Source: a virus
Length of the DNA stretch: 41,946 bases
IMG/VR virus record: IMGVR_UViG_3300037508_000716
Coordinates: 1 to 41,946 of that record
Direction: 5' to 3' (one strand)
A model generated the notes under the pieces. The model was given only the letters and a program-made list of their open reading frames with translations, searched no databases and was not told the origin of the DNA. Below, piece by piece: positions 25,048 through 30,102 of the stretch (the first letter of the stretch is position 1; each line of letters starts with the position of its first letter). The position numbers were made by a program, and so were the translations under genes.

Positions 25048-25231
25048 AAAGCTAGCAGGAGTTCGCACAAGTAGAAATACAATAAATACAGAGGGTATGA
25101 ATATATCCGTCACAGGTACAGAGAAAGCAGAGTTAATGAGGAAGCATAACATAAAACCCGGAACACAGGAATGGTTCCAGCTTTGGTTTAGCAAGCCTTA
25201 TCTAACTGGCGAAAAGCCCATAGGTAAATGA
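25028..25231 (+). CDS. Small hypothetical protein (67 aa)
   Basis: Starts inside the last 20 bases of the giant gene and ends one base before the Dps-like gene. The sequence (MNLEDLKKLAGVRTSRNTIN, then GTQEWFQLWFSKPYLTGEKP) resembles short marine phage proteins with a conserved EWF-LWFSKPYLTGEKP ending. No known function. Confidence 0.6.
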   Translation: MNLEDLKKLAGVRTSRNTINTEGMNISVTGTEKAELMRKHNIKPGTQEWFQLWFSKPYLTGEKPIGK

Positions 25232-25232
25232 C

Positions 25233-25676
25233 ATGGAAAAACTACAACAAGCAGCCAAAGTAGCATTTGCAAGCACCTTTAGTTTCTATCTAAAGGCACA
25301 TAACTATCACTGGAACGTAGAAGGCAGTGACTTCTTAGAATACCATGACCTATTTGGTAAAATATACGAAGAAGTATATGGAGCAATCGATGACTTTGCT
25401 GAAAAAATACGTGCTATGGGAACTTATGTGCCTGCTAGTTTTGCTCGATTTGATATGCTAACTAAAGTTGAAGACGAAACAGAAATCATTCCTAAGGATG
25501 AAATGGTAAAACGTCTACTTGCAGATAATGAAAAAATGGTCGCTATACTTAAGTATACATTTCAAGTCAGTGAAGAACATCAAGAATTCGGCTTCAGCGA
25601 CTTCGTAGCAGGTCGTATGGATGCACATCGTAAACATGGTTGGATGCTGAGAGCAAGCCTTAAGGGACAGGAATGA
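25233..25676 (+). CDS. Dps/ferritin-like protein
   Basis: The 147-residue protein matches the Dps family: KAHNYHWNVEGSDFLEYHDL carries the ferroxidase His residues, and FGKIYEEVYGAIDDFAEKIR the Asp/Glu ligands. The spacing is H-x5-[DE] helix typical of starvation-type Dps. Dps proteins bind DNA without sequence preference and sequester iron against peroxide. Here it lies inside a cluster of putative head-packaged proteins, so co-packaging with, or protection of, injected DNA is possible but unproven. It overlaps the next gene by 4 bases (ATGA). Confidence 0.85.
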   Translation: MEKLQQAAKVAFASTFSFYLKAHNYHWNVEGSDFLEYHDLFGKIYEEVYGAIDDFAEKIRAMGTYVPASFARFDMLTKVEDETEIIPKDEMVKRLLADNEKMVAILKYTFQVSEEHQEFGFSDFVAGRMDAHRKHGWMLRASLKGQE

Positions 25677-26005
25677 GAGCTAAAGAATTTATTACTGAAC
25701 GTGTAAAAGAATTACACAAAAATGCAAAGCGCAGCCTTCCATTTGGTCGTCAGTTCGATGGCGCTGACCAATACTACAACTATTATAGATTAGGTATTAT
25801 GGCAGCAGGATCTCCGCATCATGAAGCGCCTACAGAAGGACCTGCTAAAGATTGTCCTACTGCATGGGCATATAGTGCAGCAGACGAAGAAATCATAAAT
25901 GATGCTGCTAAGAAGATGGGGTTTGGTAATAAACTTATTGTTCAACAGGGCAGTCTAGAACCAGAGGGCACATACGCTGTTAGCCCTGTGGCTAAATGGA
26001 AATAA
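25673..26005 (+). CDS. Paralog A, T4 capsid-targeting-like N terminus (110 aa)
   Basis: It starts MRAKEFITER, close to the T4 internal-protein targeting peptide MKTYQEFIAEA, with ITE-R as a possible prohead-protease site. A body with QYYNYYRLGIMAAG and the ending TYAVSPVAKWK follow. The next gene (26007) shares the start, a YRLG-type segment and the SPV-x2-W ending, so they are paralogs. Function unknown; an internal head protein is inferred. Confidence 0.65.
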   Translation: MRAKEFITERVKELHKNAKRSLPFGRQFDGADQYYNYYRLGIMAAGSPHHEAPTEGPAKDCPTAWAYSAADEEIINDAAKKMGFGNKLIVQQGSLEPEGTYAVSPVAKWK

Positions 26006-26006
26006 T

Positions 26007-26372
26007 ATGAGAGCTCGCGAATTCCTTGCAGAAAAAACACAAGGGAAACTAAGCCCTCGTCAACAACAGCCTACTAGAGGATTACATATATTCTCAGATG
26101 GCGAACGTTGGAATGGAGATTATACACAGTTTAGACTAGGTATGGCTCTGGCCTGCGCTAATGGAAAAGATCCTATAGACATGGATTGGAAAAGCTGGAT
26201 AGGTAAGGCTAAATCTGCACATCCTTATACTGAAGAAGAAGCAGAAATGTTAAAACAAGCATACAAGGCAGTAGGTGCAAACTATACCGACCTTAATCAC
26301 GGTGACTTAGAAAGTGAAGAAATAAACAGTGTGAATACTGTTAGCCCTGTTTCAAACTGGAATAAAAAATGA
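26007..26372 (+). CDS. Paralog B, T4 capsid-targeting-like N terminus (121 aa)
   Basis: It starts MRAREFLAEKTQGKLSPRQQ, again with an EFLAE core. The centre has FSDGERWNGDYTQFRLGMAL and the end VNTVSPVSNWNKK. It shares the overall layout with the gene at 25673. The start lies one base after that gene's stop, and its own stop overlaps the polyprotein-like gene by 4 bases. Function unknown. Confidence 0.65.
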   Translation: MRAREFLAEKTQGKLSPRQQQPTRGLHIFSDGERWNGDYTQFRLGMALACANGKDPIDMDWKSWIGKAKSAHPYTEEEAEMLKQAYKAVGANYTDLNHGDLESEEINSVNTVSPVSNWNKK

Positions 26373-29254
26373 ATAAAGAATTTAAAAAGATTGTAGAAGG
26401 TAAACAAACACGCTATGTTTTAGAAAGCGCAACAGGTGGTGCTACAAGTTTAGCAGCCGTTAGCAGCAATAGTGCAGCTATTCCAGGCATGCAGAGACGC
26501 TCTAGTTTATTAACACCAGAAGCAGAACAAAAGGTTCCTCAGAAGCCACGTCAGGGTCCATTACGTCAGCAAACAGGAGCAGGTAAGCATAAAGACAAAA
26601 AGCGTGACGATAAGCAAGGTAAGGCTAAACATAAAAAACCTTTTTACGAAGATCATGAAGTAAGTATGGCCAGTAATGAACTAAAGAGTATCTACGCAGA
26701 TGCTAAAGAATTACTCGCTCTAATTCAAAAATATGGTGAACAGGGCGACTTAGAAGCATGGCAACAGAGTAAGATTACTAAGGCAGCAGATTATTTAAAT
26801 TCTGTATTACAAAGTGTCGGAGGCGAACATACTGACCTAGACGAACTTAAAATGGACAAGGCAACCGATCAAGAAAAAGTAAAGTTTTTTAAGATGCAGG
26901 CAGATCGTTTTAAACAACAAGGGTTTCCTAAGGCAGCGGATCAAGCACATCAACAGGCTAAGTCGTATCAACCAAAAAAGGTTATGGAGTTAGAAAAGCC
27001 CAGTGGAACACTCTATATCATAGTATTAAAAGATAGAAGCGACGCTGTTCGTGTAGTAGGAGACTTTGGTACATTCCCAGCAGAAGTGCAGGCTCGTGCC
27101 AGCAAGGTAGGTATTAAAGACAAAGAGGGTCGTAAAGAGCGTCCATTAAAAGTTAACTTCCTAATGACTGATGCCAGCCAGGCCCTAGCAGAACTAGACA
27201 AAGCACTAGCAGATGTGGATTTTATCGGCAGTGAAAAAGCAGAGTTTGTATTTAAGAATTCTGCTTTTGAGACAGATATTGAAGCAGAGGTGCAAGAACT
27301 ACACGATCTAATCAGTAGTGGTGCAGACGAAAGATTTAAAAACTATGAAGAACCAGAAGTAGGTAATGAACCTGCTCGAAAATTAAAAGGTGTAGATCAC
27401 TACATCGTAGACCCTATCACAGGGAAAAGAAAACTAGTAAACAAACCAACCAAACCCGGTCGTCAACTAGGAGGACACGCTGTTCAACAGCCTAAAACAT
27501 ATACATATAGGTTACAGAGAACTGACCTAGCTCCTAAACTAAGAGATATGGGATTTAAGTTTGACGGCAACAATATTATTTTAAGTAAGCAGCAACGTGA
27601 CCAACTATTGGCCAAAATGGGCGACAAGCAGTTTGGTATGATATTTGGACAGGGTGACAGATTTGCAGAAGGATGGAAAGGTGGTATGGCAGGAGCTGGT
27701 ATAGGTGCTGCTCTAACACGTTCACCCAGTGGTGCTATGACTGGTTATAAAGTAGGCAGCGCCATAGGTGATATGGTAGGCAAAAAAGAAAGCGACCAAG
27801 ATAGCGAAGAACATATGAACCAAACTGTGAGCGATCTTCACAGAGAAATATATGGGTTTGGTCCAGGTAAACAGTTTGTCTACGAATGGCAAAAAATGAG
27901 CTATGATGAAAAGGCCAAAGTATATAATAAACTAAAACACTTAGCTGGTAAACTAGAAGAAGCAAGATACAGAAGAGATAACGACCAGTTTAGCTATGGC
28001 GGTCGTCCTGATCCTACAGATAGCATACCACAAGATTCAACTGCGGGTCAGGAAAAAGTGCAGGCTATAGTTGCTCAAATGAAACAAGGCACCATCAATG
28101 ACATACTGACACTTAAACCAGGTTGGGGTCGTAGTGACTTAGCATTGATGACAGCGACTGAACTGAATCAAATACTGAGAGACCTACAGGCTGAAAGGGT
28201 AAAGAAAGGTCAGTCAGAAGGCGCACAAAAGAAACCTAATGCTACTACTCGTCATTTAAGAGATTATCCAGTTAGTGATAAGGACGTGGCCAAGCCTGTG
28301 AAGAAACCTGAAAAGAAAAAACCAGAACAAGGTGTGGCGGAAGGCTCCGGTAACAATATTACATACAAGCAACAAAAAGGTAAGAACAAGTTTTCTGTTG
28401 AAATGTTAGTTGATGGCAAATCAGCAGGTATATTCCAGTATGATGCTAACTCAGGAAGAACCATAGTTGAACTTGACCCCGAATATAGAGGACAAAAATT
28501 GGGACAGCGACTTATATTAAAGGGTATCTATACTGCGGCAATGATGGGATTAGACTATGCGGAAGATGAGTCAAGAACACAAGCATTTGACAATGCTATG
28601 GATAGTTTGGCAGACAGCGGTTATATTGTAAATGATAATGAATACTGGTATGTTACTGATAAAGGTGAACAGTTTCTAAAGCAAGGTGTGGCGGAAGGCT
28701 CATTGGAAACTGACAATATGGTATCACATATTGGTCAGGTAATACAAAGCATTTATCCACGCGGTGGTGATAAAAATACATATATGAAACTGGTGGCCCA
28801 AGAAATGCCACGTATAGTGAAAGCCAATCCTAAACTGTTTAGACGAGCATTCGGTATGGCATATGATAGATTCTTTCATATAGACCAAGATGACGATTTT
28901 GATTATACTGATTATAGTATGCGTAAGGGTGAGCGTGGTATGGAGGAAGGTGTTGCTGGCCCTAAACAGTGTTGGCCCGGACATCGCAAAGTAGGAACTC
29001 AACCAGGCACAGGCAAGAATGCAGGCAAGCGTGTAAATGATTGTGAAAAAATTAAAAAAGAAGATACCTATATGGAATCATTATGGGACCAGCTGAACAC
29101 TGTAGTCAATGAAAAGGCACCCCCAGGCGACAAGTATGAGCGTATGGTTAAGCATATCAAAAAAGGATATGCTAAAGATGGCAAAATATCTGACAAAGAA
29201 CGCAGCATTGCCTATGCCACAGCATGGAAAGCAAAAAATAAAGCAAAAAAGTAA
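26369..29254 (+). CDS. 961-aa modular polyprotein-like protein with VAE-G linkers
   Basis: The protein looks modular. The N terminus, MNKEFKKIVEGKQTRYVLES, has IVE-G and VLE-S sites. A Lys/Gln-rich disordered region (about 50-90) and a helical domain follow, then an alpha/beta region (about 210-330). A glycine-zipper-like segment (about 432-470, WKGGMAGAGIGAALTRSPSG) comes next. A GNAT-like module (about 660-770, with YRGQKLGQRLILKG) is flanked by identical QGVAEGS linkers at 654-660 and 772-778. A CWPGHRKVGTQPGTGKNAGK motif and a conserved Lys-rich end (YATAWKAKNKAKK) close it. VAE-G resembles T4 gp21 cleavage sites. The last codons form a -1 frameshift site. Confidence 0.7.
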   Translation: MNKEFKKIVEGKQTRYVLESATGGATSLAAVSSNSAAIPGMQRRSSLLTPEAEQKVPQKPRQGPLRQQTGAGKHKDKKRDDKQGKAKHKKPFYEDHEVSMASNELKSIYADAKELLALIQKYGEQGDLEAWQQSKITKAADYLNSVLQSVGGEHTDLDELKMDKATDQEKVKFFKMQADRFKQQGFPKAADQAHQQAKSYQPKKVMELEKPSGTLYIIVLKDRSDAVRVVGDFGTFPAEVQARASKVGIKDKEGRKERPLKVNFLMTDASQALAELDKALADVDFIGSEKAEFVFKNSAFETDIEAEVQELHDLISSGADERFKNYEEPEVGNEPARKLKGVDHYIVDPITGKRKLVNKPTKPGRQLGGHAVQQPKTYTYRLQRTDLAPKLRDMGFKFDGNNIILSKQQRDQLLAKMGDKQFGMIFGQGDRFAEGWKGGMAGAGIGAALTRSPSGAMTGYKVGSAIGDMVGKKESDQDSEEHMNQTVSDLHREIYGFGPGKQFVYEWQKMSYDEKAKVYNKLKHLAGKLEEARYRRDNDQFSYGGRPDPTDSIPQDSTAGQEKVQAIVAQMKQGTINDILTLKPGWGRSDLALMTATELNQILRDLQAERVKKGQSEGAQKKPNATTRHLRDYPVSDKDVAKPVKKPEKKKPEQGVAEGSGNNITYKQQKGKNKFSVEMLVDGKSAGIFQYDANSGRTIVELDPEYRGQKLGQRLILKGIYTAAMMGLDYAEDESRTQAFDNAMDSLADSGYIVNDNEYWYVTDKGEQFLKQGVAEGSLETDNMVSHIGQVIQSIYPRGGDKNTYMKLVAQEMPRIVKANPKLFRRAFGMAYDRFFHIDQDDDFDYTDYSMRKGERGMEEGVAGPKQCWPGHRKVGTQPGTGKNAGKRVNDCEKIKKEDTYMESLWDQLNTVVNEKAPPGDKYERMVKHIKKGYAKDGKISDKERSIAYATAWKAKNKAKK
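28328..28347 (+). repeat. 20-bp exact direct repeat, copy 1 (QGVAEGS linker)
   Basis: caaggtgtggcggaaggctc recurs exactly at 28682-28701, 354 bases on, in the same frame. The two copies bracket the GNAT-like module, suggesting linker-mediated module gain, loss or exchange. GCG, rare among neighbouring Ala codons, is kept in both copies. Confidence 0.85.
28682..28701 (+). repeat. 20-bp exact direct repeat, copy 2 (QGVAEGS linker)
   Basis: Identical to 28328-28347. Recombination between the two would delete exactly 118 codons in frame and leave one linker. Confidence 0.85.
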
Positions 29255-29310
29255 GTGAGCAGGAGCCTCTAGCGCCTATACAGCCTACCACAGAACCCCA
29301 GGCTCCTGCT
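29245..29310 (+). promoter_or_regulatory. Predicted -1 programmed ribosomal frameshift signal
   Basis: The slippery heptamer A-AAA-AAG (29245-29251) is in the correct phase (GCA AAA AAG TAA) at the end of the 961-aa gene. A 6-base spacer (29252-29257, beginning with the stop codon) follows. Then comes a perfect 11-bp GC-rich stem, AGCAGGAGCCT (29258-29268) with AGGCTCCTGCT (29300-29310). This is the same heptamer that E. coli dnaX uses. The -1 frame stays open for 80 codons. All three expected elements are present at expected distances; efficiency is unknown. Confidence 0.75.
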
Positions 29311-29493
29311 AGTAAGAAAATAGTTAGGTTACCTAAACTAAGGCCAGACATGCCCTTAGATTATTGGGATGCTCGTTTTCAACAGGCAGATCCTAATCGT
29401 TATCATCAATTCAAAAACAAAACACCAGAAAAGAAAAGTCAAATGGCAGTGGCAGCATTGAAACATGCTAGAGAAAAGCCCAGAAAAGTTTGA
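29251..29493 (+). CDS. -1 frame extension of the 961-aa protein (80 aa), or small overlapping gene
   Basis: The frame is open from 29242, downstream of a TAA at 29239-29241, to TGA 29491-29493. There is no ATG before 29350. It codes for a protein-like sequence: a Pro-rich linker (EPLAPIQPTTEPQAPASKK), then LPKLRPDMPLDYWDARFQQA and a basic helix with TPEKKSQMAVAALKHAREK. After -1 slippage it would extend the modular protein to 1041 residues. The alternative is a separate 47-residue gene from ATG 29350, which has only a weak upstream AAGG. The missing start in the first third favours frameshift expression. Confidence 0.6.
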   Translation, partial: VSEQEPLAPIQPTTEPQAPASKKIVRLPKLRPDMPLDYWDARFQQADPNRYHQFKNKTPEKKSQMAVAALKHAREKPRKV

Positions 29494-29518
29494 CATTCTA
29501 CACAGATTGCTATATAAT
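29490..29518 (+). promoter_or_regulatory. Consensus sigma70 promoter
   Basis: TTGACA (29490-29495), 17-base spacer, TATAAT (29513-29518): a perfect match to the bacterial consensus. Predicted start is near 29525, giving a ~13-base leader containing AAGGAG before the ATG at 29538. Its -35 overlaps the stop of the upstream frame. Confidence 0.8.
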
Positions 29519-29537
29519 AACAGACAAGGAGAAACAA

Positions 29538-29804
29538 ATGGGTAAAGCATTTGGAGCACCAGAACAGGCTAAAATTAAACAGATTGTAGCAGAAGGTGTG
29601 ACTGTCATGCAGGAAATTCAAGACCTAACAGAAGGATTGAATGATACAATCAAAGCAGTAGCAGAAGAACTTGACATTAAACCAAGCGTTATTAGAAAAG
29701 CAATTCGTATTGCACAGAAAGATCAATGGGATCAAGTATACAGAGAGTTTGACGATTTAGAGACTATTGTGGATATCAGTGGACACGCTAATATTAAAGA
29801 GTAA
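29538..29804 (+). CDS. DsbA-like double-stranded DNA-binding protein
   Basis: The start is ATG 29538, with AAGGAG at 29526-29531. The 88-residue helical protein contains GLNDTIKAVAEELDIKPSVI then RKAIRIAQKDQWDQVYREFD. That layout, including the LDIKPSVIRKAIRIA helix-turn-helix-like core and an acidic end, resembles T4 DsbA, which binds double-stranded DNA and is linked to late transcription. The match is by pattern and size, so moderate. It has a consensus promoter, consistent with strong early expression. Confidence 0.6.
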   Translation: MGKAFGAPEQAKIKQIVAEGVTVMQEIQDLTEGLNDTIKAVAEELDIKPSVIRKAIRIAQKDQWDQVYREFDDLETIVDISGHANIKE

Positions 29805-30024
29805 GAGTTTTTTATTTTGGTTCGAATGGACCTGCACAATAATATTACTAGCAGGTGTGGTTTTAACTAGTTTAAATATATTTCCATTAAACATTTGGTT
29901 TTTGTTATTAGGTAATGTAGGTTGGATTATATTGGGTATAATATGGCGCAAGGTTAGTCTAATAGTTTTACAAACTGTAATCACTATTATCTACATTGCA
30001 GGCTTGATGAATACCTATATATAA
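29767..30024 (+). CDS. Small membrane protein, about 80 aa
   Basis: It overlaps the end of the preceding gene by up to 38 bases in another frame. No ATG start exists; GTG at 29779 or TTG at 29767 are the options, and I cannot decide. After the basic KSKSFLFWFEW it has three hydrophobic stretches (TIILLAGVVLTSLN, WFLLLGNVGWIILGIIW and VLQTVITIIYIAGLM), so it is an integral membrane protein. Similar tiny proteins occur before gp43 in marine phages. Function unknown. Confidence 0.55.
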   Translation: MWISVDTLILKSKSFLFWFEWTCTIILLAGVVLTSLNIFPLNIWFLLLGNVGWIILGIIWRKVSLIVLQTVITIIYIAGLMNTYI

Positions 30025-30027
30025 ATA
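30020..30027 (+). promoter_or_regulatory. Exact T4 late promoter motif TATAAATA
   Basis: TATAAATA overlaps the stop of the membrane-protein gene and lies 75 bases before the gp43 ATG. It is the only exact copy of the T4 late consensus I found in the window. Late transcription of a polymerase gene would be surprising, so it may instead be chance or serve another purpose. Confidence 0.4.
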
Positions 30028-30043
30028 TCTATGAGAAAGGTCA

Positions 30044-30061
30044 AGCAGTCCATAATCTGCT
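30044..30061 (+). promoter_or_regulatory. gp43 leader hairpin 1
   Basis: AGCAG (30044-30048) and CTGCT (30057-30061) form a 5-bp stem with 8-base loop TCCATAAT. The loop core CCATAA is shared with the second hairpin 13 bases on. In T4 and RB69, gp43 represses its own mRNA by binding a hairpin with an 8-base loop next to the ribosome site. Confidence 0.5.
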
Positions 30062-30073
30062 AAGTGAAGGTCA

Positions 30074-30089
30074 GTGGGCCATAAACCAC
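30074..30089 (+). promoter_or_regulatory. gp43 leader hairpin 2, next to ribosome site
   Basis: GTGG (30074-30077) and CCAC (30086-30089) enclose the 8-base loop GCCATAAA, and AGGAG (30091-30095) follows directly. Loop size and position match the T4-type translational operator for gp43. Confidence 0.5.
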
Positions 30090-30102
30090 GAGGAGAAAAT
30101 AA

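Noticed and set aside
29258-29310. Stem-loop as intrinsic terminator of the 961-aa gene
   Set aside because: No T-run follows the stem, an open frame continues through it, and it is correctly spaced from a slippery heptamer.
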